A stretch of DNA of 8,900 nucleotides from CAVCAD01 sp036653735 (GTDB lineage: Bacteria > Bacillota_I > Bacilli_A > RF39 > UBA660), in contig JAVVTI010000036.1 of NCBI GenBank assembly GCA_036653735.1, forward strand, positions 1 to 8,900. Reading direction: 5' to 3'. Shown here one piece after another: positions 1 through 6,755 of this stretch. The translations under genes were made by a program, and so were the position numbers. Each line of letters starts with the position of its first letter. Position 1 is the first letter of the stretch. The notes below the pieces were generated by a model. That model saw only the letters and a list, made by a program, of their open reading frames with translations. It was not told the DNA's origin and made no database searches.

Positions 1-82
1 AAAGTCATTAGTTTTATGATAATTTAAATATCTTATTGTTCCTGATTCAATGTTATTAAAATCTAACTACAATAGTTAATGA

Positions 83-102
83 TTATTTTACAAGTAAAAT
101 AA
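83..102. repeat. Short perfect palindrome downstream of spoIVB
   Basis: Two 9-base arms (TTATTTTAC and GTAAAATAA) flank a central AA. The RNA hairpin would be all A-U apart from one G-C pair, and no long U-tract follows on either strand, so it is not a convincing terminator. It may be a protein-binding site or a chance palindrome in AT-rich DNA. The rest of 1-111 shows no reading frame with a ribosome binding site and no clear promoter. Confidence 0.35.
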
Positions 103-111
103 GAAAATATT

Positions 112-140
112 AAAAAAGAAGAACTAACGTTCTCCTTCTT
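112..140 (-). terminator. Rho-independent terminator overlapping the spoIVB stop
   Basis: Read leftward, a 12-base arm (129-140) pairs with 113-124 around a GTTA loop. Two of the pairs are G-U. The distal arm runs into a U-rich stretch followed by AAUAUUUU. The last codons and the TAG stop of spoIVB form part of the stem. This marks the end of the operon running down from about 3215. Confidence 0.75.
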
Positions 141-1095
141 TAAGCATTGTTTCTATAAATACTGCATATCCTTTTTTAACATCTTCTATTACTACATTTG
201 TTACAGCACCAATTATCTTATTGTTTTGTATAATAGGACTCCCACTCATTCCTTGTACTATACCTCCTGCATCTTTAAGTAGTTCTTCATCATTTATTAT
301 AAAGCTAATAGATTTAGTAGTATTAATAGCATTTATATATTTATTTGTTATTTGTATGTTATATTTTTTAATATTTTCATCATTAAGAACTGTATATATA
401 TAAGCATCTCCCTTTTCTATTTCATTAAATGTTGCTACTTCTAAAAGATTATTATTAGATAATGGTGCACTATATTTCCCATATATTCCTACTAACGTAT
501 TACTATTTATTGTACCTAGTATATTATTATAATTAATTGTAGCATTTTTACTTCCTACATATCCATTTGAACTTCTATCAATATTCCTAACAGAGCTTTG
601 AAATATATTTCCATTTCTTACATCTACTTTTCTTTTAGTATCTTTAAAAGCTATTTCATGACCTAATGCTCCATATATTTTAGTAATAGGATCTATATAT
701 GTAAGAGTCCCTATACCTCCAATACTCTCTTTTACATATATACCTGTTTTATATTTATTATCTTCTAATATAAGCTTAATCTTCTTATTTATTATCTTAT
801 TATCTCTATCAATTTCAAATAAAATATTACTATCAGTTATATTTTCTAAAGCACTAAGCATTTCATTTATAGAGTTTACCTCTATATTATTAACTTTTAA
901 TATAACATCTCCTATAGAAAAATCCTTCTTAGATGCATATATTCCATTAATTTTATAGTATCCTACTACTATAAGTCCTTTACTATTAATATTAATACCT
1001 ATAGTTTGTCCTCCTGGTATTATTTTATCACTATAAGCAAGTATATTTATAGGTATTAAAAAAGCAATAATAGTTAGCATTATAATTTTCTTCAT
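124..1095 (-). CDS. spoIVB: SpoIVB, forespore-secreted serine peptidase (S55 family)
   Basis: Signalling protease that in Bacillus is secreted from the forespore into the intermembrane space, where it activates the SpoIVF complex and so sigma-K. Visible parts: an N-terminal hydrophobic signal or anchor (residues 4-20), the GGQTIGI opening of the PDZ region (28-34), a PDZ domain to about 115, then the S55 peptidase domain beginning GIGTLT (127-132). The catalytic set is intact: His146 in GALGHEI, Asp269 in INDEELL, and Ser284 in GMSGSPI, with the same 15-residue Asp-Ser spacing I recall for Bacillus SpoIVB. At 323 aa it is about 100 shorter than Bacillus SpoIVB; nearly all of the segment between the membrane anchor and the PDZ domain is missing. 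AGAGGT lies 6 nt before the ATG. It follows xseB after 60 nt and ends in a hairpin terminator. Bacillus spoIVB is expressed in the forespore (sigma-F/G). Confidence 0.95.
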   Translation of the reverse strand: MKKIIMLTIIAFLIPINILAYSDKIIPGGQTIGININSKGLIVVGYYKINGIYASKKDFSIGDVILKVNNIEVNSINEMLSALENITDSNILFEIDRDNKIINKKIKLILEDNKYKTGIYVKESIGGIGTLTYIDPITKIYGALGHEIAFKDTKRKVDVRNGNIFQSSVRNIDRSSNGYVGSKNATINYNNILGTINSNTLVGIYGKYSAPLSNNNLLEVATFNEIEKGDAYIYTVLNDENIKKYNIQITNKYINAINTTKSISFIINDEELLKDAGGIVQGMSGSPIIQNNKIIGAVTNVVIEDVKKGYAVFIETMLKEGER

Positions 1096-1112
1096 ATAAG
1101 TACCTCTAATAT

Positions 1113-1141
1113 ATTATTGCCTCTATTAGTTATTATAAAAC
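1113..1141 (-). promoter_or_regulatory. Possible forespore (sigma-F-like) promoter of spoIVB
   Basis: On the minus strand GGCAATAAT (1113-1121) fits the sigma-F -10 pattern GGnnAnAnT. GTTTT (1137-1141), 15 nt upstream, is only a partial match (3 of 5) to a GYATA -35. Start of transcription would fall just before the spoIVB ribosome binding site. A 60-nt gap after xseB, in an otherwise tight operon, leaves room for a separate promoter. The match is weak and may be chance. Confidence 0.2.
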
Positions 1142-1155
1142 AACCAATATATGGA

Positions 1156-1347
1156 TTATTTAGTTACATCTATTACTTTATTTATACTTTCTTCTGCATC
1201 TTTAAGCTTTTTAGTACAAAAAGTCATAAGTTCATTTGCTTCTTTATATTTTTTTAAAGATTCATCTAAGTTAATTTCACCTTGTTCTAATTCTTTGGTA
1301 ATTATTTCCAATTTCTTTATAGCACTTTCAAAAGTTTCTTCTTTCAT
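1156..1347 (-). CDS. xseB: Exonuclease VII small subunit
   Basis: Small subunit of ExoVII, which degrades single-stranded DNA to short oligonucleotides. At 63 aa it has the usual XseB form: an all-helical two-helix hairpin with the signature FESAIKKLEIITKELEQGEI (residues 6-25), then LDESLKKYKEANEL in the second helix. The ATG follows the xseA stop by 4 nt. A strong GGAGG (1357-1361), 9 nt upstream, lies inside the last codons of xseA, so the two subunits are translationally linked. The C-terminal tail after the second helix is short, as is common in the family. Confidence 0.95.
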   Translation of the reverse strand: MKEETFESAIKKLEIITKELEQGEINLDESLKKYKEANELMTFCTKKLKDAEESINKVIDVTK

Positions 1348-1351
1348 ATTA

Positions 1352-2695
1352 TTATTCCTCCTTCTTATTTGTTATTTTATTAATAGATGCATCCATTATT
1401 TTATTTGATGTATTAATTATAAGACTATCTCCTACATTAATTTTATCATTATCACTTAATATTTTATTATTTTTATATATTAATGCATATCCTTTTTTTA
1501 AAATATTATTAGGATTTGTAAGTATTAATGATTGACTATAGTTTTTAAGTATATAGTTATACTTTTTAATTATATTTTCAAGTGAGTAAGTAAGTCTTGC
1601 TTTATAATTATTAATACTTTCTGTATGCTTTATATATAGATTATTAGGTGTATTATGTATAAGTATTATATTATAGTTATTAAGTATATATTTATATTTA
1701 TCTATTATATTTTTAATACTAAAATTAAGTTTATCAAATATATTATCAAGTCTTTGTTCATACTCTATATAAATATTCTTAGGATTACTTAGTAAATGAT
1801 TTGTAAAGTAATTATTTAATTCTTTTTTATAGTCTTTAATTTTAGAATTAATACTATTATTACACCTTACTTTAGTATCACTTAAATATGTATATAATGT
1901 ATCTTTATCAGGTACTATCATCTCAGCTGCTCCAGTAGGAGTAGCTGCTCTTTTATCAGCCACAAAATCACATATAGTATAATCTATTTCATGACCTACA
2001 GCACTTACTATAGGTGTTTTAGTATTATATATAGCCCTTGCTACTATTTCTTCATTAAAAGCCCATAAATCTTCTATAGATCCTCCTCCTCTACCTATTA
2101 TAATAACATCTAAGTTATAAGTATCAGCTAGCTTTAACATATTAACAAGAGATTCCTTAGCACCTGCTCCCTGTACTAAAGATGGAAATAAATACATCTT
2201 AACTAAAGGAAATCTTCTATTAATAGTAGAAGTAATATCCTTAACTGCTGCTCCAGTAGAAGCAGTTATAATACCAACAGTTTTAGGTATCTTAGGTATC
2301 TTCTTCTTATGACTTTCATCAAATAATCCTTCATTATATAGTTTTTGTTTTAACTCTTCAAATAAACGATATAAGTCCCCTTTACCATCCAAATTCATCT
2401 CTTCAACATATACTTGGTAAGCACCACTTGCTTCATATACACTTACCTTACCTCTTATAAGAACACTATCTCCATCCTTAGGCACAAAGTTAATCATAGA
2501 ATTCTTATAGTTAAACATAATAGCATTTATTTTACTCTTATCATCTTTAAGAGAAAAATAAAGATGCCCTCTAGTATGAAACTTTAAATTACTTATTTCT
2601 CCTTTAATATATATTTCATTTAAAAAAGGATTATCTTCTATAATAATCTTTATATATTTATTAATATCACTTACTTTTAGATATTCATTTTTCAT
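1352..2695 (-). CDS. xseA: Exonuclease VII large subunit
   Basis: Catalytic subunit of ExoVII (ssDNA exonuclease used in repair). An N-terminal OB-fold domain (about residues 1-105) carries YLKVSDINKYIK and GEISNLKFHTRGHLYFSLKD. The nuclease domain has GIITASTGAAVKDI, GRGGGSIEDLWAFNEE and SAVGHEIDYTICDFVADKRA, all family signatures. A long helical region with 45-residue repeats follows, then the C-terminal KKGYALIYKNNKIL strand domain. I chose the ATG at 2695 (447 aa) over the in-frame ATG at 2734: MKNEYLKVSDIN aligns with the usual XseA N-terminus, and the longer form would overlap nusB by 50 nt with no binding site. The chosen start overlaps nusB by 11 nt behind a weak AGAAG, suggesting coupling. 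folD, which separates nusB and xseA in Bacillus, is absent here. Confidence 0.95.
   Translation of the reverse strand: MKNEYLKVSDINKYIKIIIEDNPFLNEIYIKGEISNLKFHTRGHLYFSLKDDKSKINAIMFNYKNSMINFVPKDGDSVLIRGKVSVYEASGAYQVYVEEMNLDGKGDLYRLFEELKQKLYNEGLFDESHKKKIPKIPKTVGIITASTGAAVKDITSTINRRFPLVKMYLFPSLVQGAGAKESLVNMLKLADTYNLDVIIIGRGGGSIEDLWAFNEEIVARAIYNTKTPIVSAVGHEIDYTICDFVADKRAATPTGAAEMIVPDKDTLYTYLSDTKVRCNNSINSKIKDYKKELNNYFTNHLLSNPKNIYIEYEQRLDNIFDKLNFSIKNIIDKYKYILNNYNIILIHNTPNNLYIKHTESINNYKARLTYSLENIIKKYNYILKNYSQSLILTNPNNILKKGYALIYKNNKILSDNDKINVGDSLIINTSNKIMDASINKITNKKEE
1517..1786 (-). repeat. Tandem 45-residue repeats within XseA helical region
   Basis: XseA residues 304-348 and 349-393 (numbered from the 2695 start) are two back-to-back copies of exactly 45 residues, with 19 identical positions by hand alignment. 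Each begins (N/T)P(K/N)N(I/L)Y and contains NIIxKYxYILxNY. Partial copies flank them: KKELNNYF before and NPNNILKKGYA after. Helical repeats are known in XseA and lie in the part that binds XseB. Confidence 0.7.
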
Positions 2696-3098
2696 TATTA
2701 TCTTCTTTTTCAAGCAATGAATCAAGTACTCCATTTATCATCTTAGTTACCTTATCATCACTATATTTCTTAGATAGTTCTACTGCCTCATTTATACATA
2801 CTATATTAGGTGTATTATAGTATTTCATTTCATATACACTTAATCTTAATATAGCTTTATCTGTTTCTCCTAAACGAGATAAACTCCATTTATTTAAGCT
2901 TTCATTTATTATATTATCTATTTCATTTTCTTTTTCTAGTACACCAAAAACAATAGAGTTAATAAACTCACTTTCTATTTCATAATTATCTTTTATAATA
3001 AGAGATACATCATAATCAAGTTTTTCCTTTTTATATATACTAATTTGATATAGTATTATCATTATCTTTTCTCTTAAATCAGTTCTACTTGCTTTCAT
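2685..3098 (-). CDS. nusB: Transcription antitermination factor NusB
   Basis: All-helical RNA-binding protein that, with NusE/S10, binds boxA and promotes antitermination of rRNA operons. The 137 aa are normal length. Signatures: R5 and RTDLREK at the N-terminus, the FINSIVFGVLEKENEIDNII segment (about 45-64), LSRLGETDKAILRLSVYEM (about 74-92), INEAVELSKKYSDDK and MINGVLDSLL near the end. GGAG sits 6 nt before the ATG and shares a base with the TAG stop of the upstream 35-aa gene, so the two are probably coupled. Its 3' end overlaps xseA. Together with xseA and xseB it forms the conserved nusB-xse cluster of Firmicutes. Confidence 0.95.
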   Translation of the reverse strand: MKASRTDLREKIMIILYQISIYKKEKLDYDVSLIIKDNYEIESEFINSIVFGVLEKENEIDNIINESLNKWSLSRLGETDKAILRLSVYEMKYYNTPNIVCINEAVELSKKYSDDKVTKMINGVLDSLLEKEDNNEK

Positions 3099-3107
3099 AT
3101 ATTTCTC

Positions 3108-3215
3108 CTATTTAAGTACATCAAAATAACCAGTATGAAAGTATAATACATATAAAACTGCTAATAACGCAACTATTATTAATGACATAACTATTATTCT
3201 TTTTTTACTTTTCAT
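3108..3215 (-). CDS. Small single-pass membrane peptide, 35 aa, function unknown
   Basis: I do not recognise this peptide. It starts MKSKKRII, has a hydrophobic helix of about 18-20 residues (7-26: IIVMSLIIVALLAVLYVLYF) and ends in a short tail HTGYFDVLK. The basic N-terminus predicts N-in topology with about nine residues outside. Support for a real gene: AAGGAGTG is placed 8 nt before the ATG; a TATAAT promoter lies just upstream; its TAG stop overlaps the ribosome binding site of nusB; and the frame fills the space between promoter and nusB. It could be a functional membrane peptide or mainly a leader that couples translation into nusB. Confidence 0.7.
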   Translation of the reverse strand: MKSKKRIIVMSLIIVALLAVLYVLYFHTGYFDVLK

Positions 3216-3235
3216 AAAACACACTCCTTATATCT

Positions 3236-3265
3236 ATTATACCTTAAAGTAAGAAAAAATGTTAG
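3236..3265 (-). promoter_or_regulatory. Sigma-A promoter of the orf35-nusB-xseA-xseB(-spoIVB) operon
   Basis: A perfect -10 TATAAT (3236-3241, minus strand) has CTAACA (3260-3265) 18 nt upstream, 4 of 6 to TTGACA. The predicted start, near 3229, would place the AAGGAG ribosome binding site almost at the 5' end of the mRNA. It is divergent from the tRNA-Ser promoter. Confidence 0.6.
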
Positions 3266-3322
3266 ATATTTATCCCAGTACTTGTCATTTTATATATTTT
3301 ATAGTAAATATTACCTATTTAG

Positions 3323-3351
3323 TTGACATGTTACAAATAATATTGTAATAT
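3323..3351 (+). promoter_or_regulatory. Sigma-A promoter of tRNA-Ser
   Basis: A consensus -35 TTGACA (3323-3328), a 17-nt spacer and TAATAT (3346-3351) as the -10. Predicted start is near 3358, about 6 nt before the mature tRNA 5' end. The stretch after the -10 (AAGTGCC) is more GC-rich than its surroundings, as is common in stable-RNA promoters. Confidence 0.75.
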
Positions 3352-3363
3352 TATAAGTGCCTT

Positions 3364-3454
3364 GGAGTAGTACTCAAGTGGCTGAAGAGGCGCCCCTGCT
3401 AAGGGTGTAGGTCGGGAAACTGGCGCGAGAGTTCAAATCTCTCCTACTCCGCCA
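3364..3454 (+). tRNA. tRNA-Ser(GCU), CCA encoded
   Basis: Class II tRNA of 91 nt. Acceptor GGAGTAG (3364-3370) pairs with CTACTCC (3444-3450), followed by discriminator G and an encoded CCA (3452-3454). The D-stem is CTC/GAG. The anticodon stem CGCCC/GGGTG encloses loop CTGCTAA with anticodon GCT at 3398-3400, which reads AGC/AGU serine codons. A long variable arm, typical of tRNA-Ser, is followed by a T-arm GAGAG-TTCAAAT-CTCTC. It is a lone tRNA gene between two leftward operons. The sequence is very like the Bacillus tRNA-Ser(GCU). Confidence 0.97.
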
Positions 3455-3456
3455 AG

Positions 3457-3493
3457 AAAAAAACAAACAACTATTTAGTTGTTTTTTCTTTTT
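3457..3493. terminator. Two-way terminator shared by tRNA-Ser and hemW
   Basis: Stem AAACAACT / AGTTGTTT (3465-3472 and 3477-3484) closes an ATTT loop. Rightward it runs into TTTCTTTTT, ending the tRNA transcript. Leftward it is followed by G and seven U (A-tract 3457-3463), ending hemW. The hemW TAG stop lies within the hairpin, and the tRNA ends only 10 nt before the stem. Confidence 0.85.
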
Positions 3494-4574
3494 CCAAAAG
3501 ATTACATAGTATTTCATTCATTATATATATCTTCTTTTCATTTATTTTTATATTAGTATCATTTAATATTAAGTTCTTATGTTTTATTTCATCTTTTATA
3601 TTAAATACATCTTGCAAATTTATATTGAATTTATTAAAGAAATCTTTTAAGTTAACCCCATCAAGCTTTCTAAGTCCTAAGATAAGCTCATTTTCCATGC
3701 ATTCCTTCTTAGAAATAAGTAGTTCTTCTTTTCTATATATATTATTTAAATAAGATGTTAAATTCTTTGTATTTTCATATCTAATATCATTTATATAACC
3801 TGTTGCAGAAAGACCAAACCCATAATATTCATCATTATTCCAATAATTAGTATTATGAATACTAGAGTAACCATGCTTACTAAAATTACTTACTTCATAA
3901 TGTATATAATCTTTCTTCTTAAGATAAGAACATATATATTTATACATTTTATAATCTATATCTTCATTTATAGCTTTTTCATTATTAATATAAAGAGCAG
4001 TAGACTCCTCTATTATAAGAGAGTATGTACTAATATGCTTAGGATTAAGCCTAACTATACCTTTAATATCACTTCTTAGTATTCTCATATTCTCTATTGG
4101 TACAGCATATATTAAATCAATATTATAGTTATCAAAATCATAATAATTAAGTAATTTAATAGCCCTCTTTACTTCTTTCTTATCATGCTTTCTATTAAGA
4201 TATTTTAGTTTATACTTATTTAAACTTTGTACTCCTATACTAAGTCTATTTACTTTAAAAGCCATTATAGTCTTAATAAAATCTTCATCTATATCCTGTG
4301 GATTAGCCTCAATAGTAATTTCACATGAAGAAGATGCATTAAATATCTTAATTATATTAAGAAGTTGTGTTAGTTCACTATTACTAAGTGAACTAGGAGT
4401 ACCTCCACCTATATAAATAGATTTAACTTCATCTTCTTCATAAGTACTTAATATTTCTTCTTTAAGCTTTAAAAGATAAGAATTTATATATTTAGGATTA
4501 TATAGTACTTTACAAAAATCACAGTATGAACATATACTACTGCAAAAAGGAATATGTATATAAACACTTCTCAT
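3471..4574 (-). CDS. hemW: HemW, radical SAM heme chaperone (HemN-like)
   Basis: Radical SAM protein often mislabelled as coproporphyrinogen III oxidase; HemW proteins bind heme and deliver it to respiratory proteins. The 4Fe-4S motif CxxxCxxC is C11, C15, C18 (with the typical extra C21), followed by GGGTPS (56-61), RLSIGVQSLN (110-119), DLIYAVP (153-159) and STYSLIIEE. The HemW heme-binding motif HNxxYW is present at 240-245 (HNTNYW), which favours HemW over true HemN. Length of 367 aa is normal. AAGGAAG lies 12 nt before the ATG, rather far. It follows lepA after 25 nt, the order lepA-hemW being conserved in Bacilli. hrcA, its usual next neighbour in Bacillus, is absent; the operon ends here. 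Confidence 0.95.
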   Translation of the reverse strand: MRSVYIHIPFCSSICSYCDFCKVLYNPKYINSYLLKLKEEILSTYEEDEVKSIYIGGGTPSSLSNSELTQLLNIIKIFNASSSCEITIEANPQDIDEDFIKTIMAFKVNRLSIGVQSLNKYKLKYLNRKHDKKEVKRAIKLLNYYDFDNYNIDLIYAVPIENMRILRSDIKGIVRLNPKHISTYSLIIEESTALYINNEKAINEDIDYKMYKYICSYLKKKDYIHYEVSNFSKHGYSSIHNTNYWNNDEYYGFGLSATGYINDIRYENTKNLTSYLNNIYRKEELLISKKECMENELILGLRKLDGVNLKDFFNKFNINLQDVFNIKDEIKHKNLILNDTNIKINEKKIYIMNEILCNLLEKEKTTK

Positions 4575-4599
4575 AAAACGCTCTTGCTTCCTTTCTTAC

Positions 4600-6384
4600 T
4601 TATTCATGTTTTTCTAAGCTAAGTATACTTAGAAAAGCTTCTTCTGGAACAGACACATTACCTACTTGTTTCATTCTTTTTTTACCCTCTTTTTGTTTAT
4701 CTAAAAGTTTCCTTTTTCTAGTTACATCTCCTCCATAACATTTAGCTAAGACATTCTTCTTCATAGCAGATATTGTTTCTCTAGCTATTACTTTACTACC
4801 TATACAAGCTTGTATTGGTACTTGAAACATTTGCTTAGGAATAAGCTTCTTAAGATTTTCTGTTATTAAGTTTCCTCTCTTATAACAAAGAGATTTATGT
4901 ACTATAATACTTAATGCATCTACTATTTCACCATTAAGTAGTATATCCATCTTAACTAAGTTACTTTGAACATTACCAATAAAATCATAGTCAAATGAAG
5001 CATATCCTTTAGTAGAACTTTTAAGCTTATTAAAAAAGTCATAAACTATTTCAGATAAAGGAAGTTCATAATGTACATTAACTCTCTTCTCAGTAATATA
5101 TTCTACATTCTTATATATACCTCTTTTATCTTGACATAGCGTCATAATAGAACCTAAATACTCACTAGGAGCTATAATATTAGTAAGTACAAAAGGCTCT
5201 TTAATACACTTAATTTTTGCTATATCAGGCATCTTATTAGGACTATCTATATATAAAGTAGTATTATCAGTTAGATCTACTTCATATATAACAGATGGAC
5301 TAGTAGCAATAAGCTCTATATTAAATTCTCTTTCTATTCTTTCCTCTACTATCTCCATATGAAGTAAACCTAAAAATCCACAACGAAATCCAAACCCTAG
5401 TGCAACAGAAGTCTCTGGTTCATAAGAAAGAGCTGAGTCATTTAACTTTAACTTAGATAATGCTTCCTTAAGATTTTCATAATCATTACTATTAATAGGA
5501 AAAAATCCTGAAAAAACCATTGGTTTAAGCGGTTTATATCCAGGTAACATCTGAGCATCATCATTACTTCTACATACAGTATCACCTACATGAAGATCAT
5601 CAATACTTTTAATACCCGCTGTAAAATATCCTACTTCTCCAGTAGTTAATACATCTCTCTTAGATTCAAAAGGAGTATGCTTACCTAGTTCTAATATTTC
5701 ATACTCTTGCTTAGTAGATAATAACTTAATAGTATCTCCTACTTTAATACTACCATCAAATACCCTTATAAGAGCTATTACCCCTTTATAAGTATCATAA
5801 TAACTATCAAATATTAAAGCTCTAAACATATCACTACTACCCTTAGGTTCTCTTATATTAGCTATAATACTATCAAGTAAATCTTCTATACCTTCTCCTG
5901 TCTTAGCAGAAACACATATTATATCACTTTCTAAAAAACCAATAGTATCCATAAGTTCTTTTTTAACTTTAGCAGTATCAGCACTTGGTAAATCAATCTT
6001 ATTAATAACTGGAATAATATCTAAGTTATTATCAAGTGCTGTGTGAAGGTTTGCTAATGTTTGTGCTTCTATTCCTTGAGTTGCATCAACAACTAAAACA
6101 GCACCTTCACAAGCTGCTAAACTTCTAGATACTTCATATGTAAAATCAACATGTCCTGGTGTATCTATTAAATGTAATGTATAACCTTTATATATAAGTT
6201 CTATAGCATTTAATTTAATAGTAATACCACGTTCTCTTTCTATATCCATATTATCAAGATACTGGCTTTTCATATTTCTTTTATCTATAGCATTACATGT
6301 TTCCATTATCCTATCAGCTAACGTACTTTTACCATGATCTATATGAGCTATTATAGAAAAATTTCTTATCATATCTGTCTTCAT
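4600..6384 (-). CDS. lepA: Elongation factor 4 (LepA) GTPase
   Basis: Ribosome-associated translational GTPase, proposed to back-translocate or aid ribosome biogenesis. GTPase motifs (numbered from 6384): G1 AHIDHGKS (13-20), G2 in RGIT (52-55), G3 DTPGH (74-78), G4 NKID (128-131), G5 SAK (159-161). The EF-G-like domains follow, then the LepA-specific C-terminus with LAKCYGGDVTRKRKLLDKQK and MKQVGNVSVPEEAF, which sets it apart from EF-G and BipA. I chose the ATG at 6384 (594 aa) because GGTGA sits 5 nt upstream; the longer frame begins with TTG and GTG codons at 6396 and has no binding site. A second ATG at 6372 is possible. The chosen start codon lies in an inverted repeat. Confidence 0.95.
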   Translation of the reverse strand: MKTDMIRNFSIIAHIDHGKSTLADRIMETCNAIDKRNMKSQYLDNMDIERERGITIKLNAIELIYKGYTLHLIDTPGHVDFTYEVSRSLAACEGAVLVVDATQGIEAQTLANLHTALDNNLDIIPVINKIDLPSADTAKVKKELMDTIGFLESDIICVSAKTGEGIEDLLDSIIANIREPKGSSDMFRALIFDSYYDTYKGVIALIRVFDGSIKVGDTIKLLSTKQEYEILELGKHTPFESKRDVLTTGEVGYFTAGIKSIDDLHVGDTVCRSNDDAQMLPGYKPLKPMVFSGFFPINSNDYENLKEALSKLKLNDSALSYEPETSVALGFGFRCGFLGLLHMEIVEERIEREFNIELIATSPSVIYEVDLTDNTTLYIDSPNKMPDIAKIKCIKEPFVLTNIIAPSEYLGSIMTLCQDKRGIYKNVEYITEKRVNVHYELPLSEIVYDFFNKLKSSTKGYASFDYDFIGNVQSNLVKMDILLNGEIVDALSIIVHKSLCYKRGNLITENLKKLIPKQMFQVPIQACIGSKVIARETISAMKKNVLAKCYGGDVTRKRKLLDKQKEGKKRMKQVGNVSVPEEAFLSILSLEKHE

Positions 6385-6420
6385 ATTCTTCACCAAGTAC
6401 TATTATTACATAATATGAAG
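6379..6420 (-). promoter_or_regulatory. Inverted repeat enclosing the lepA ribosome binding site and start codon
   Basis: Read leftward, CTTCATATT (6412-6420) pairs perfectly with AATATGAAG (6379-6387), which contains the lepA ATG. The 24-nt loop holds the GGTGA binding site. Only two of nine pairs are G-C, so the stem is weak. It could tune lepA translation between the preceding stop and lepA, or be chance in AT-rich DNA. There is no U-tract, so it is not a terminator. Confidence 0.3.
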
Positions 6421-6422
6421 CT

Positions 6423-6755
6423 TTATTCAATAAATAATTTACTAAGTACTTTAAATGTCTTACTAATACCTTTCTTCATAATATACTCAACACTTCTTCC
6501 TGTTTTAGCTCCTACAGAAGATAAATTATTAGAATATGATTTATATGACTGACTCATATAGTTTTTAACAGATATATCTTTATTATCCTTTAAATCTTTT
6601 TCAAATCTTTCCATAGATTCTTTTGTTAAAACCGCTTTATTATACTCAGATGCATCATAATAACCACTAATGGATGCTGTATAGAAACTAATAAATATAA
6701 TAAATAGTATAAGAAGTACTATTATAAAATAATTCTTTTTCTTAGTGTTTTCCAT
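6423..6755 (-). CDS. Small membrane protein between spoIIP and lepA (yqxA position), function unknown
   Basis: A 110-aa protein I do not recognise by sequence. It has a basic N-terminus (KKKNYF), one membrane helix at about 9-27 rich in I/L/F, then a charged, probably helical extracytoplasmic part with FEKDLKDNKDISVKNY (51-66) and SVGAKTGRSVEYIMKKG (80-96), ending in an amphipathic helix. AAGGAG lies 4 nt before the ATG, inside the last codons of spoIIP; the two frames overlap by 14 nt, so translation is likely coupled. In Bacillus the same slot between spoIIP and lepA holds yqxA (DUF3679), also a small one-pass membrane protein. Position and form agree, but I cannot show homology. Confidence 0.85.
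   Translation of the reverse strand: MENTKKKNYFIIVLLILFIIFISFYTASISGYYDASEYNKAVLTKESMERFEKDLKDNKDISVKNYMSQSYKSYSNNLSSVGAKTGRSVEYIMKKGISKTFKVLSKLFIE

Noticed and set aside
221..403. Rightward frame of 60 codons in the spoIVB region
   Set aside because: Antisense to the SpoIVB peptidase domain, including the GMSGSPI codons; no independent support.
1151..1408. Rightward frame of 85 codons with hydrophobic residues
   Set aside because: It is the opposite strand of xseB and the end of xseA; hydrophobic character comes from reading the complement of lysine/glutamate-rich helices.
2696..2734. N-terminal extension of xseA from the ATG at 2734
   Set aside because: It would overlap nusB by 50 nt, lacks a ribosome binding site, and adds 13 residues not matching the XseA N-terminus.
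3242..3322. Riboswitch or T-box in the divergent nusB/tRNA-Ser spacer
   Set aside because: The space between the promoters is short, the predicted leaders are under about 20 nt, and no conserved aptamer-like or T-box sequence is seen.
3855..4079. Rightward frame of 74 codons inside hemW
   Set aside because: Shadow of hemW with no start signals; hemW is supported by its motifs throughout.
6334..6552. Rightward frame of 72 codons across the lepA start
   Set aside because: Antisense to lepA and the upstream small gene, no binding site or promoter seen.
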